DNA of 64,000 bases from the NCBI RefSeq assembly GCF_016786355.1, contig NZ_JADWYX010000049.1, forward strand, positions 1-64,000, in the 5' to 3' direction. Of this stretch, positions 34,419 to 42,964 are shown one piece after another. This stretch comes from Frankia sp. AgB1.9. Its GTDB lineage: Bacteria; Actinomycetota; Actinomycetes; Frankiales; Frankiaceae. Below the pieces are notes generated by a model that was given only the letters and a program-made list of their open reading frames with translations, had not been told where the DNA came from and made no database searches. The translations under genes were made by a program, and so were the position numbers. Numbering within the stretch: position 1 is the stretch's first letter; each line of letters starts with the position of its first letter.

Positions 34419-35690
34419 GGCACCGACGTCTGCGTGGTCGGCGCCGGCCCGGCGGGGCTGCTGCTCGGGCTCCTGCTCGCCCGCTCGGGGGTACGGGTGA
34501 CGGTGCTGGAGAAGCACCCCGACTTCCTGCGCGACTTCCGCGGCGACACGGTCCACCCGTCGACGCTCGACGTGCTCGACGAGCTCGGCCTCGCCGACCG
34601 GGTCGCCGAGCTGCCGGGCCGGCGGGTCCGCGAGCTGACCGCGTCCTACGCCGACGGCACCTTCCGGGTCGCCGACTTCACCCGGCTGCGGGTGGCCCAC
34701 CCGTACGTGCTCTTCCTGCCGCAGTGGGACCTGTTGGAGATGCTCGCGGCCGCCGCCGCCGAGTACCCCGGCTTCACGCTGCTGCGCTCCCACGAGGTCA
34801 CCGACCTGCTGTTCGACGCCGCGGACGGGCCGGCCCGCGGCGTCGTCGCGCGGTCCGCGGCCGGCCGGCGGGTCGAGGTGCGGGCCCGGTTGGTGGTCGC
34901 CGCCGACGGCCGTCGCTCGGCGGTCCGCGCGGCGCTCGTCCGGGCCGGCCGCGGCCTGCCGCTGCGCGAGTTCGGGGCGCCGATGGACGTGCTGTGGTTC
35001 CGGGTGCCGCGCTGGCCGGAGGACCCGGAGGGCCTCGCGGCCCGGATCGGCGCCGGCCGGCTGCTCATCATGATCGACCGGGGCCACTACTGGCAGACGG
35101 CGTACGTGATCCCGAAGGACGGCCGGGAGGCGGTCCTCGCCGCCGGGCTCGACGCTCTGCGGGCCACGGTCATAGAGCTGGCACCGTGGCTGCGCGGCCG
35201 GGTCGGCGCCGTCGCCGACTGGGACGACGTCAGCTTCCTGGAGGTGCGGGTGGACCGGCTGCGACGCTGGCACTCCCCCGGCGTGCTGCTGATCGGCGAC
35301 GCGGCGCACGCGATGTCACCAGTCGGCGGCGTCGGCATCAACCTCGCGGTCCAGGACGCCGTCGCCGCGGCCCGGATGCTCGCCGAACCGCTGCGTGCCG
35401 GCGCGGGCGCGGCTGAGCTGACACCCGTGCTCGCCCGGCTCCAGCGCCGGCGGATGGTCCCGACCATGGGCACGCAGTTGCTGCAGCGGTGGGCCGCCCG
35501 CGGCGTGATCGGCCCGACGCTGCGCGCGGACGTCCCCGTCCGGGCGCCGTCCGCCGTCCGTCTGATGGACCGCCTGCCGTTCCTGCGCGGCCTGCCGGCC
35601 CGGCTCGTCGGCGTCGGCCTGCTGCCGGAACGGGTGCCGCCGGCCGCCCGGCCCAGGACGGCGCCCCAGCAGGTGCCCACGGCTCCGTAG
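34419..35690 (+). CDS. FAD-dependent monooxygenase, 5' end missing
   Basis: At least 423 aa remain, of the PHBH/UbiH-type flavin hydroxylases. It begins abruptly with TDVCVVGAGPAGLLLG, the FAD dinucleotide-binding motif that normally starts within ten residues of the initiator Met. The NAD(P)H/FAD motif DGRRSAVRAAL and the FAD ribityl-binding GDAAHAMSPVGGVGINLAVQDA are intact, and the C-terminal helical domain is complete. Only a few residues seem lost, at the homopolymer tract. Such enzymes hydroxylate aromatic or quinone substrates. It lies 3 kb from the polyketide cluster but separated by unrelated genes, so membership is not supported. Confidence 0.85.
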   Translation, partial: GTDVCVVGAGPAGLLLGLLLARSGVRVTVLEKHPDFLRDFRGDTVHPSTLDVLDELGLADRVAELPGRRVRELTASYADGTFRVADFTRLRVAHPYVLFLPQWDLLEMLAAAAAEYPGFTLLRSHEVTDLLFDAADGPARGVVARSAAGRRVEVRARLVVAADGRRSAVRAALVRAGRGLPLREFGAPMDVLWFRVPRWPEDPEGLAARIGAGRLLIMIDRGHYWQTAYVIPKDGREAVLAAGLDALRATVIELAPWLRGRVGAVADWDDVSFLEVRVDRLRRWHSPGVLLIGDAAHAMSPVGGVGINLAVQDAVAAARMLAEPLRAGAGAAELTPVLARLQRRRMVPTMGTQLLQRWAARGVIGPTLRADVPVRAPSAVRLMDRLPFLRGLPARLVGVGLLPERVPPAARPRTAPQQVPTAP

Positions 35691-35732
35691 CGGCCGAGGC
35701 GGAGCGAACCCCCGTCGGCGGCGGGGATCGCG

Positions 35733-37451
35733 TCAGGTTGGTTCGCTGTCGCCGTCGACGACCGTCTCCGCGGGGGTGAGGTCGTCGCGCAGCCCCTTGA
35801 AGGACGGGTGGCGCAGCCGGTTGTCCGCGGTCCAGTGGGCGTAGGCGACCTCGGCGACCAGCTCGGGGCTGACCCAGACGGCGGCGCGGACGTGCGCGTC
35901 CGGCACGTCGACGAAGGGCGGCTCGTCGCGCCGCAGCGGCGCCAGCAGCCGGCCGAGCAGGTCGAGGGTGGCGTCCGAGAAGCCGGTGCCCACGTGCCCG
36001 GCGTACCGGAACGTGGGCGGCCCGGGGTTCGTCTCGTCCGGGTCGGGTCGCTCCGCGACGCCGACGAGCAGGGAGCCGACCCGGTCCGCGCGTTTCCCGG
36101 CGCCGGGCTCCCAGCCGCCGATGACGACGGACTGCGTGCGGGTGTTCTTCACCTTCACCCAGTCGGAGCCGCGCCGGCCCGGCAGGTAGGCCGCCGAACG
36201 CCGCTTCGCGATGACGCCCTCGAGACCGGCCTCGGCGCTCGCCCGCAGCACGTCGGGGCCGTCACCCGCCAGGGCCTCGGACAGCGTCAGCCCCGGCAGC
36301 CCGGCCAGCAGGGCCCGCCGCTCGTCGTAGGACCGGGCGGTCGTCGGGTGCCCGTCGAGGAACAGCAGGTCGAAGACGAGGTAGCTGACCGGGATCCGGC
36401 CGGCGAGCCGGCGGGCCGCTGCCGCGTCGGCGACGTGCATCCGATGGGCCAGCCGGCCGAAGTCGGGCGTGCCGTCCGGGCCGAAGGCGACGATCTCGCC
36501 GTCGAGCACGGCCTGGGTCGACGCGAGCGCCAGGCCGACGGCGCGCAGCTCGGGGAACGCCGCCGTGACGTCGCGGCCGGTGCGGCTACGGGCCCGGACC
36601 CGCCCGCCGTCGACGAACGCCAGGACCCGCATGCCGTCCCACTTGACCTCGTAGGCCCAGTCGGGCCCGGCCGGCAGCTCGCGGCTCGCGACGGCCCGCA
36701 TCGGCGCGAGCGTAGTCGGCATCGGCTCCCGGGTCGGGTCGTCGGGCGGGTCGAGCCGGCGCACCATCCAGTCGTCCGGTCCGTAGGCACGGGCGCCGGC
36801 CCGCCGGGCGGTGGTCTGGTGGGCGGTCGTCCGGTGGGCGGTCGTCCGGCCGGCGCCGGCCCGGAACAGCACGTAGCGGCCCTGGACCCGGCTGCCGCGC
36901 AGCGTGACCTTGATCTTGTCGGAGGTCCAGCTCTCCAGCTCGTAGCCGCCCCGGTCCCAGATCGTCACCGTGCCGCCGCCGTACTCGCCCTTCGGGATCT
37001 CGCCGGCGAACTCGGCGTACTCGAGCGGGTGGTCCTCCGTCTGCCTGGCCAGGTGGTTCGCGGTCCGGTCGACCGGCAGGCCCTTGGGGACGGCCCACGA
37101 GACGAGCACGCCGTCCCGCTCCAGCCGGAAGTCCCAGTGCAGCGCGCGGGCGTGGTGCTCCTGGATGACGAACGTGTCGCCGCGCCCGGACTGGTCATCG
37201 CCCGTGTGGTCGACCGGCCCGGCGGCCTGGGGGTCGGCGGCCTCCGGATCGGAGGCAGCACTGGGATCGGAGGCGGCGGCGGGATCAGGGGCGGCGCCGG
37301 GATCGGGCCGCGGGTGCCGGGCCTGGTCGGTCTCGGGGACCGGCTCCGGGGTTCGGGCCGCGTCCCGCTTGCCGCGGTAGGCGTCAAGCCCGCGCGGGGC
37401 GTCCCCGCTCACAGGGTTCTCCGGATCATGGTCTCCCGACTCATGCCACAT
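35733..37451 (-). CDS. ATP-dependent DNA ligase with 3'-phosphoesterase domain (LigD PE-Lig type)
   Basis: Encodes 572 aa. After GLDAYRGKRDAARTPEP, a common LigD N-terminal sequence, comes a Pro/Asp-rich spacer. The 3'-phosphoesterase domain follows: FVIQEHHARALHWDFRLE to GEYGGGTVTIWDRG. A second Thr/His/Arg-rich spacer precedes the ligase adenylation domain, with the catalytic Lys in YEVKWDGMR, and a C-terminal OB domain (YAGHVGTGFSDATL). No primase-polymerase domain is present, so this is the two-domain form. In non-homologous end joining it works with Ku, which is not in the window. Start ATG 37451 is chosen for the conserved N-terminus. It converges with the monooxygenase gene. Confidence 0.88.
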   Translation of the reverse strand: MWHESGDHDPENPVSGDAPRGLDAYRGKRDAARTPEPVPETDQARHPRPDPGAAPDPAAASDPSAASDPEAADPQAAGPVDHTGDDQSGRGDTFVIQEHHARALHWDFRLERDGVLVSWAVPKGLPVDRTANHLARQTEDHPLEYAEFAGEIPKGEYGGGTVTIWDRGGYELESWTSDKIKVTLRGSRVQGRYVLFRAGAGRTTAHRTTAHQTTARRAGARAYGPDDWMVRRLDPPDDPTREPMPTTLAPMRAVASRELPAGPDWAYEVKWDGMRVLAFVDGGRVRARSRTGRDVTAAFPELRAVGLALASTQAVLDGEIVAFGPDGTPDFGRLAHRMHVADAAAARRLAGRIPVSYLVFDLLFLDGHPTTARSYDERRALLAGLPGLTLSEALAGDGPDVLRASAEAGLEGVIAKRRSAAYLPGRRGSDWVKVKNTRTQSVVIGGWEPGAGKRADRVGSLLVGVAERPDPDETNPGPPTFRYAGHVGTGFSDATLDLLGRLLAPLRRDEPPFVDVPDAHVRAAVWVSPELVAEVAYAHWTADNRLRHPSFKGLRDDLTPAETVVDGDSEPT

Positions 37452-37567
37452 CCCTACCCGATGCGCCGGGCGCGGCCACGCAGGCGACCCAGATCGGCTC
37501 GCCCCGTGCTGATCCGGTAGAAAGGCGCAGATCGTCACCGTTGGTGGCCGAGGTGAACGAGGTGGTC

Positions 37568-38827
37568 ATGCCGGACTCCGCCGTCCTGCAGGTGCTTATC
37601 GGGCTCGCCCTGGTGTTCGCGGTCTTCAGTGTCGCGGTCTCCAGGGTGAACGAGACGGTTCTGGGGTTCCTCAACTACCGCGGCCGCCAGCTGGAGGCCG
37701 AGCTGCGCCGGCTCACCTCCGAGACCGTCGGGCGGGGCCCGGGGACGGTCAGGGATCTCACCGCCGAGATGCTCGACGGGCCGCTGCGTGGCCTGCGGAC
37801 CGGTGGGCGCCCGTCCGTCCCGACCGTCGGGGCGTCGGCGCTCGCTACCGGCTGGTGGCAGCGCGTCCGGCGGGCGCAGCGGCTGCGGCTGCCGGCCTAC
37901 CTGCCGTCGACGGAGTTCGCCCGCGCGGTGCTGGACCTGGTGGAACCGGCGCCCCGGGCGCTGCTGGCCCGGGTCAGCCCGCAGGAGATGGCCAACGTCT
38001 TCGACGCGACGGTGACCGATGAGCAACGCGCCGCCTACGCGGACGCCTACCGCGCCGCCTACGCGGGCCTCACCCGGGACACGGCCCGCGCGCTGCAGGC
38101 CACCATGCCCGCCGGATACGAGAGCGGCCTCGCCGTCACCACGGCGATGATCGCGTTGCTGCCGATGGCCGGCCCGGCGGACGAGCCGGCCGACGCGACG
38201 GCGCCGGCCGGCGGCTCGGCGCCGGCTCCGATGCTCCCGCTGAGCGCGGAGATCGCGCTGCTGCCCGAGTCGTCGCTGAAGACCGCGCTGATCGGGATCG
38301 CCGCCCGCGCCGGCGCCGACCGCGACAAGCTGCTCGCCGAGCTGGCGCAGTGGTACGACTCCTCGATGGACCGGCTGTCCGGCTGGTACAAGCGACGGGT
38401 CAGCCGGTTCCTGCTGGTCTACTCGCTGGTCCTGACGGTCGTGTTCAACCTGGACACGATCAGCCTGACCCGCGCGCTCTGGCAGGACAGCGCCGTGCGC
38501 ACCGCAGCCGTCGCCACGGCCGAGTCCCGGGCGCTGTCACCGACCGACCCGGTACCGAACGACCCGTCCTCCGCGAGCGGCGAGGGGGCCGTCGAGGCCG
38601 TCCGTGACATCGGGGCGCTGCAGATCCCGTTCGGCTGGACCCGGTCGCACGCGGCGTCCGACCCGCGGACGCTGCCGAACGACGCCGGCGGCTGGGCGCT
38701 GAAGGTCCTCGGCTGGCTGATCGCCGTCGCCGCGCTCGCCGCCGGCGCCCCGTTCTGGTTCGACCTGCTCGGCCGGTTGGTCAACATGCGCTCCACCGGG
38801 CCGAAGCCGAAACCGGCCGACGGCTGA
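37568..38827 (+). CDS. Membrane protein of unknown function
   Basis: Encodes 419 aa. I do not recognise a named family. One hydrophobic segment lies at the extreme N-terminus (VLQVLIGLALVFAVFSVAVS), a second at about residue 270 (RFLLVYSLVLTVVFNL) and a third near the C-terminus (VLGWLIAVAALAAGAPFWF). Between the first two is a soluble region of about 240 residues rich in Ala, Leu and Arg. A conserved-looking FWFDLLGRLVNMRSTGPKP closes the chain. The start at ATG 37568 has GAGGTGG upstream; the frame also allows GTG 37541. Similar three-helix proteins are common as hypothetical proteins in actinobacteria. Confidence 0.78.
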   Translation: MPDSAVLQVLIGLALVFAVFSVAVSRVNETVLGFLNYRGRQLEAELRRLTSETVGRGPGTVRDLTAEMLDGPLRGLRTGGRPSVPTVGASALATGWWQRVRRAQRLRLPAYLPSTEFARAVLDLVEPAPRALLARVSPQEMANVFDATVTDEQRAAYADAYRAAYAGLTRDTARALQATMPAGYESGLAVTTAMIALLPMAGPADEPADATAPAGGSAPAPMLPLSAEIALLPESSLKTALIGIAARAGADRDKLLAELAQWYDSSMDRLSGWYKRRVSRFLLVYSLVLTVVFNLDTISLTRALWQDSAVRTAAVATAESRALSPTDPVPNDPSSASGEGAVEAVRDIGALQIPFGWTRSHAASDPRTLPNDAGGWALKVLGWLIAVAALAAGAPFWFDLLGRLVNMRSTGPKPKPADG

Positions 38828-38837
38828 AGTCCGGCGG

Positions 38838-38867
38838 CTGACGGTCGCCGGTTCGCCGGACCGTCAG
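38838..38867. terminator. Bidirectional terminator hairpin
   Basis: A perfect 9-bp stem CTGACGGTC with its complement, and an inner CGG/CCG pair, lies between converging genes. Its right arm overlaps the stop codon of the DUF429 gene. Confidence 0.65.
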
Positions 38868-39697
38868 TACCAGATACCGATCGGCTCGCCCCGGTCGTCG
38901 AGCTGGGTCCCGGTGCCGTCCGGCAGGCAGCGCCCCTGGCCGGTGGCGACGCGGTGCGCGGTCCAGGCGACCGCCGCGGCGTCGAGGACGTCGACCGGCG
39001 GGACGACGCCGGCCGGGCCGAGGTCGTCGGGCAGCAGGATCCCTGCGGCCCGCAGCAGCGCGCGGCGGCGGGCGGCGCCGGCCCAGGTCGTCTTGGCGTG
39101 GGTGAGCGGCAGATGCGCCGGTGCGGGCGCGACTACCTGTCCACCGCCACCGCGCGCGCCGGCCGCCAGCACGTCGCCGGGCCCGACCTCGGCGGTCTCG
39201 CCGGCCGCGACGACCATCGCCAGCCACTCGTCGGCCGGGTCGGTGCGCGGGCGGGCCGCCATCGCGGCGAACGCGACCTCCGGGTGGACCTCGTAGAGGC
39301 GTCCCGGCATCCGCTCGCGCAGCACGTCGGCCTCCAGCAGCTTGGGCCGCAGGCCCCAGGTCTGCTGGGTGAGGCCATTGCCGGTCAGCGCCCGGCAGCG
39401 CGCGTTCGCCGCCGCGAAGTCGGGCAGCGCCCAGACCGCGCGCGGCGGGACGAGAAAGACGCTGGCCCGCCGCGGGCCGAGCACCGCGCGGGCCGCGTGG
39501 TCGGCGGCCCGCCAGCCCTCGGAGCGCAGGCCGAGCGGCATGTCGACGCCGATCACCCCGACCGTCGAGGTGTCCACCAGCGTCCGCAGCTCGGCGGCGA
39601 AGCTCGCCCGGGAGAACTCCCCGTCCGCCAGCTCGATCGCCACCCACCCACCGGGGCACGCGTCGACGCCGAGCACTCTGACCACGCCGTCCGCCAT
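38864..39697 (-). CDS. DUF429 family protein (predicted RNase H-fold nuclease)
   Basis: Encodes 277 aa. The N-terminal VLGVDACPGGWVAIEL and VIGVDMPLGL segments carry Asp residues spaced as in the RNase H-like DUF429 family (PF04250), followed by RAVLGPRRASVFLVPPR and YEVHPEVAFAAM. The C-terminus has DVLDAAAVAWTAHRVATG with another acidic pair. Function is unproven; the fold suggests nucleic-acid cleavage. ATG 39697 is chosen because the family begins within a few residues of this Met. An Ala/Gly-rich insert lies around residues 180-195. Confidence 0.8.
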   Translation of the reverse strand: MADGVVRVLGVDACPGGWVAIELADGEFSRASFAAELRTLVDTSTVGVIGVDMPLGLRSEGWRAADHAARAVLGPRRASVFLVPPRAVWALPDFAAANARCRALTGNGLTQQTWGLRPKLLEADVLRERMPGRLYEVHPEVAFAAMAARPRTDPADEWLAMVVAAGETAEVGPGDVLAAGARGGGGQVVAPAPAHLPLTHAKTTWAGAARRRALLRAAGILLPDDLGPAGVVPPVDVLDAAAVAWTAHRVATGQGRCLPDGTGTQLDDRGEPIGIWY

Positions 39698-39798
39698 TCC
39701 CAGCCCCAGACCGTCGACACCGGCACGCCGCACATCCTGCCGGCCGGAGTCGGGCGCCGCGGGCCGCGAGCGGCGGCGCGGGAACCTCGACCGTTCAT

Positions 39799-39840
39799 GC
39801 GTCGTGGTCGCCGATTCTGCTCGGTCGGCGACCACGACGC
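39799..39840 (-). terminator. Terminator hairpin after the polyketide operon
   Basis: A perfect 16-bp stem (GCGTCGTGGTCGCCGA and complement) with a 10-nt loop lies 26 nt downstream of the O-methyltransferase stop. It marks the 3' end of the polyketide cluster and separates it from DUF429. Confidence 0.82.
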
Positions 39841-39865
39841 AGGAGAAATCCCGTCGCCGAAGGGA

Positions 39866-40909
39866 TCAGGGGACGAGGGCCTCCGCGAGGTGCTGGGTCG
39901 GGAAGGTCCCGGGGACCGGCTTGATCCCGAGGAACTTCAGGCCGGCCTTCTCGAAGAGGATCTCGAACTCCTTGGTGTTGTGGCGGGCGCCGCCGACGTT
40001 CAGCAGCAGGAACAGGTCGACCAGTGTGGTCACCCGCAGCTCCTCGACGCTGGCGTCCATCAGCGCGTCGATGATGACGACCTTGGCGCCCGGCTTGGCG
40101 CTCTCCTTGATGTTGAGCAGCGCGCGGTCGGACTGCTGGTTCGGCGCGTCGAGGATGTTCTTGAGGATGTAGAGATCCACATCGACGGGCACCTTGTCGT
40201 ACAGGTCGCCGTGCACGATGGTCGTCCGGTCGGCCAGCGCACCGCCGGGCAGCAGCTTCGGGTCGGCGTTCGCGACGACGGTCTCCAGGTCGAACAGCGT
40301 GCCGGAGACGTGCGGGAAGCGCTCCATCAGCTCGACCAGCAGCCGGCCCTGGCCGCCGGCGATGTCCGCGACCGAGCCGACGCCGGTCAGGTCGAAGCCG
40401 TCCACGATCGGTGCCGCGGACAGCGCGGTGATCGCCGTCATCGCCTTCATGAAGTCGCCCATGCCGGCGGCGCCCTCGGCGCCGAGGTAGCTGTAGAAGT
40501 CCTTGCCGTAGATGTCCGGGATGACGGCCTTCCCGGACTTGATCGCGTCGGTCAGCCGGGGCCAGGCCTCCCAGGTCCAGGCCGCGCCCATCCACAGCAC
40601 CAGGTACTTGATCGGGATCGGCGCGTCCTCGCGCAGGTAGCGGGACATGTCGTTGTGGGTGTAGCGGCCGGGCTCGACCTCGTCGAAGACGCCGTGGACG
40701 GTGAGCGCGCGCATCAGCCGGCCGAGCGTGCCCGGCTCCGCCTGGGCGCTCTTGGCCAGCTCGTCGACGGTGACGCTGCCGTCGTCGAACGCGTCCGGTA
40801 TCCCTAGTTTGATGGCGGTCTGCACGATGGCCGCGAGGCCGGCGCCGACGGCCAGCTGCTCGATGCGGCGGATGACGTCGATCTTCTCTGCGGGCACGAT
40901 GGAGGCCAC
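39866..40909 (-). CDS. SAM-dependent O-methyltransferase (polyketide tailoring)
   Basis: Encodes 347 aa of the class I O-methyltransferase family with an N-terminal dimerisation winged helix (LGIPDAFDDGSVTVDELAKS) and a C-terminal Rossmann domain. The SAM-binding glycine motif appears as VADIAGGQGRLLVELMERFP near residue 186. It is the last gene of the polyketide cluster. The start is GTG 40909 with AGAGAGGG upstream; a much longer open frame through the glycosyltransferase region is antisense noise. Relatives methylate phenolic hydroxyls in anthracyclines and pradimicin-type polyketides. The specific position is unknown. Confidence 0.88.
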   Translation of the reverse strand: MASIVPAEKIDVIRRIEQLAVGAGLAAIVQTAIKLGIPDAFDDGSVTVDELAKSAQAEPGTLGRLMRALTVHGVFDEVEPGRYTHNDMSRYLREDAPIPIKYLVLWMGAAWTWEAWPRLTDAIKSGKAVIPDIYGKDFYSYLGAEGAAGMGDFMKAMTAITALSAAPIVDGFDLTGVGSVADIAGGQGRLLVELMERFPHVSGTLFDLETVVANADPKLLPGGALADRTTIVHGDLYDKVPVDVDLYILKNILDAPNQQSDRALLNIKESAKPGAKVVIIDALMDASVEELRVTTLVDLFLLLNVGGARHNTKEFEILFEKAGLKFLGIKPVPGTFPTQHLAEALVP

Positions 40910-40968
40910 GAGGTAGCCCTCTCTGTGGGTCGGAACGGTTGTCGTGTCAGCGAGCGACTGAGGGGCCG

Positions 40969-42132
40969 TCAGCCCGCCGCGAGCTCGACGAGGGTGGTGA
41001 CGAGCTGGGCGGGCGCCGGCATCGCGGCGACCTCGGCGGCGACGGCCCTGGCCTTCTCGCCGTAGCCCGGGGAGGCGAGCAGCTCGCCGACCTCCTTGAG
41101 CACCACGTCCACGTCGAGCTGCTCGGGCATGAGCAGCTTCCCGGCGCCGACGCCCATGACGGTGAAGGCATTGGGGAACTGGTCGCCGATCTGCGGGCAC
41201 ACCAGCTGCGGGGTGCCGAAGGCCAGCGAGGTGAGGGTGCAGCCCGCGCCGCCGTGATGGATGATCACGTCGGTGGCGGCGAGCGAGAGGTTCAGCGGCT
41301 GCCAGCCGACGGAGAGCACCCCGTCGCCCAGGTCGCCGAGCTTCGTGGCGATCTCCGGGTCGCAGCCGATGACGACCTCGGCGCCGAGCTTCGGCACCCC
41401 GGTCGCGATGTCGCGCAGCACCCCGACGAAGTCCCGGAACCCGATGTGCGGCACCAGGCTGCCGAAGGTGAGCAGCACCCGCGGCCTGGTCCGGGGCGCG
41501 AGCGCCCAGGACGGCAGCACGCCCGGCCCGTTGTAGGGGACGTACCGCGAGGGCAGCGCGGTGGCGTCCTCGGCGCTGGCGACGCTCGGCGGGCAGACGT
41601 TGATGACCGCGTCGGGCTCGGGCAGCCCGTCGAGGCCGAGCTGGGCCAGCTCGGCGGCGACCTCCTCGGCGGTGAACGGCAGGGTCTGCGGCAGCCAGGT
41701 GATCCCGTAGTTGTGCCGCACCCACGGGATGCCGAGCGCGGCCGCGTGCATCGGGGCGCTGAACTCGCTCGGCTCGGAGATGACGAGGTCCGGGCGCCAG
41801 GCGTCCAGCAGGGCCCGGGTGCCGGCGAAGGAGTTACCGGCCAGCGTGCCCCAGGCGCGGCCGGCGGCGGCGAGCCGCTCCTCCAGCGTCGTCGGCACGA
41901 CCGCAGCCTCGCCGGAGCTGCGGCTGATGATGACGTCCTTGAGCTCCATCGGCGGGCCGGTGACGGCGGCCGGCAGGCCGGCTCCGGTGACCGCGTCGAC
42001 GAGGTTCTCCGGCACGCCGACGAGCACCTCGTGCCCGGCCGCGCGGAACGCGTGCGCGAGCGTGACCAGCGGGAAGAAATGGCCGTGCATCGGCACGGCG
42101 GAGAAGAGCACCTTCATCGGAGGTTTTCCCAT
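40969..42132 (-). CDS. Glycosyltransferase (MGT/GT1 family)
   Basis: Encodes 387 aa in a GT-B fold. The N-terminus MKVLFSAVPMHGHFFPLV carries the acceptor-domain His, and the C-terminal nucleotide-sugar signature is IIHHGGAGCTLTSLAFGTPQLV with later DQFPNA. Family members glycosylate macrolides, anthracyclines and other polyketides. The start may be ATG 42132 or ATG 42117. It lies 57 nt downstream of an ABM monooxygenase gene and upstream of the methyltransferase. No deoxysugar biosynthesis genes are in the window, so the sugar donor must come from elsewhere or be a primary-metabolism NDP-sugar. Confidence 0.9.
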   Translation of the reverse strand: MGKPPMKVLFSAVPMHGHFFPLVTLAHAFRAAGHEVLVGVPENLVDAVTGAGLPAAVTGPPMELKDVIISRSSGEAAVVPTTLEERLAAAGRAWGTLAGNSFAGTRALLDAWRPDLVISEPSEFSAPMHAAALGIPWVRHNYGITWLPQTLPFTAEEVAAELAQLGLDGLPEPDAVINVCPPSVASAEDATALPSRYVPYNGPGVLPSWALAPRTRPRVLLTFGSLVPHIGFRDFVGVLRDIATGVPKLGAEVVIGCDPEIATKLGDLGDGVLSVGWQPLNLSLAATDVIIHHGGAGCTLTSLAFGTPQLVCPQIGDQFPNAFTVMGVGAGKLLMPEQLDVDVVLKEVGELLASPGYGEKARAVAAEVAAMPAPAQLVTTLVELAAG

Positions 42133-42189
42133 CGGCGATTGGGCGGAGGGACTGGCGGGCGGGAGGGAGGGGCTGGTGGGCGGGACGGG

Positions 42190-42522
42190 CTAGTGGGCGG
42201 CGTCGGCCAGCACGCCGGACTCGTCGTAGGCCGCGACCTCCTCGTAGATCACCGGCCGGCGGTCCGGGTCCTGCAGCGGCCGCAGCGGTGACGTGGTCGG
42301 CTTGTGGCTGGAGCCCTGCTCCCAGGCAGCGAACTCGGCCATCGAGGTCCACTCGGAGACGACGACGAACCGCCCCGGGTCGTGGGCCGCGCGCATCAGC
42401 TGGTTGCCGAGCAGACCGGGCGTGCCGACGAGCTGGGCGCTGATCTCGTGGTAGGCGGCCTCGACGGCCGCCGGGCCACCGGCCGGCGCGACGGCCCAGA
42501 TCATCACGCGGACCCGGCTCAT
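42190..42522 (-). CDS. ABM-type monooxygenase (first)
   Basis: Encodes 110 aa, a small dimeric alpha+beta barrel of the antibiotic biosynthesis monooxygenase family. VRVMIWAVAPAGGPAAVEAAY and FVVVSEWTSMAEFAAWEQ are typical. Such cofactor-free oxygenases convert anthrones to quinones and oxidise nascent aromatic rings (TcmH, ActVA-6, PdmH). ATG 42522 overlaps the stop of the next ABM gene upstream by four bases, so translation is coupled. Confidence 0.87.
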   Translation of the reverse strand: MSRVRVMIWAVAPAGGPAAVEAAYHEISAQLVGTPGLLGNQLMRAAHDPGRFVVVSEWTSMAEFAAWEQGSSHKPTTSPLRPLQDPDRRPVIYEEVAAYDESGVLADAAH

Positions 42523-42962
42523 GCCGTGACACTCGCGGCAGAACCGGCCGCGACCGCCGCCGGCTCGGCCGTGGCTCCCGGCGCGGTCACGCTGGCCGCG
42601 CCCGGCAGGAACGCCAGCCGGGCGCCGGTGACCATCGAGCCGCTGGCCCGCAGCGGGTGCAGGATCTTGCGGTGCTCCAGGTGACCGGGGGTCTGCTCGA
42701 ACGCGCGGAACAGCCGCTCGTTCACCCAGTCGCTCATGATGTAGTAGGTGCTCGGCTCGTCCGCGGACCGGACCAGCCACTGGCCGAGGTTCGCCGGGTG
42801 GCTGGTGATCTGGTCGCCGATCTCCAGCCAGGTCCGCTCGAAGTCGGCCTCCAGGCCCGGGTGGACGTGCATCGTGAGCATCACCCGGAACGGCAGGTCG
42901 GCGGCGGGCCGCCCGGCGCCGGTGCCCTCGGTCATCTCGACGTCGTACTCGGTGCGGGCCAC
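42519..42962 (-). CDS. ABM-type monooxygenase (second)
   Basis: Encodes 147 aa. The core FRVMLTMHVHPGLEADFERTW and STYYIMSDWVNERLFRAFEQ is an ABM barrel like the gene product after it, but with a 25-residue N-terminal arm and an Ala/Gly/Val-rich tail of about 25 residues. Two ABM oxygenases side by side occur in pentangular polyphenol clusters (pradimicin PdmH/PdmI). The start is GTG 42962 with GGAGGGAT upstream, overlapping closely with the end of the ketoreductase gene. Confidence 0.83.
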   Translation of the reverse strand: MARTEYDVEMTEGTGAGRPAADLPFRVMLTMHVHPGLEADFERTWLEIGDQITSHPANLGQWLVRSADEPSTYYIMSDWVNERLFRAFEQTPGHLEHRKILHPLRASGSMVTGARLAFLPGAASVTAPGATAEPAAVAAGSAASVTA

Positions 42963-42964
42963 GC

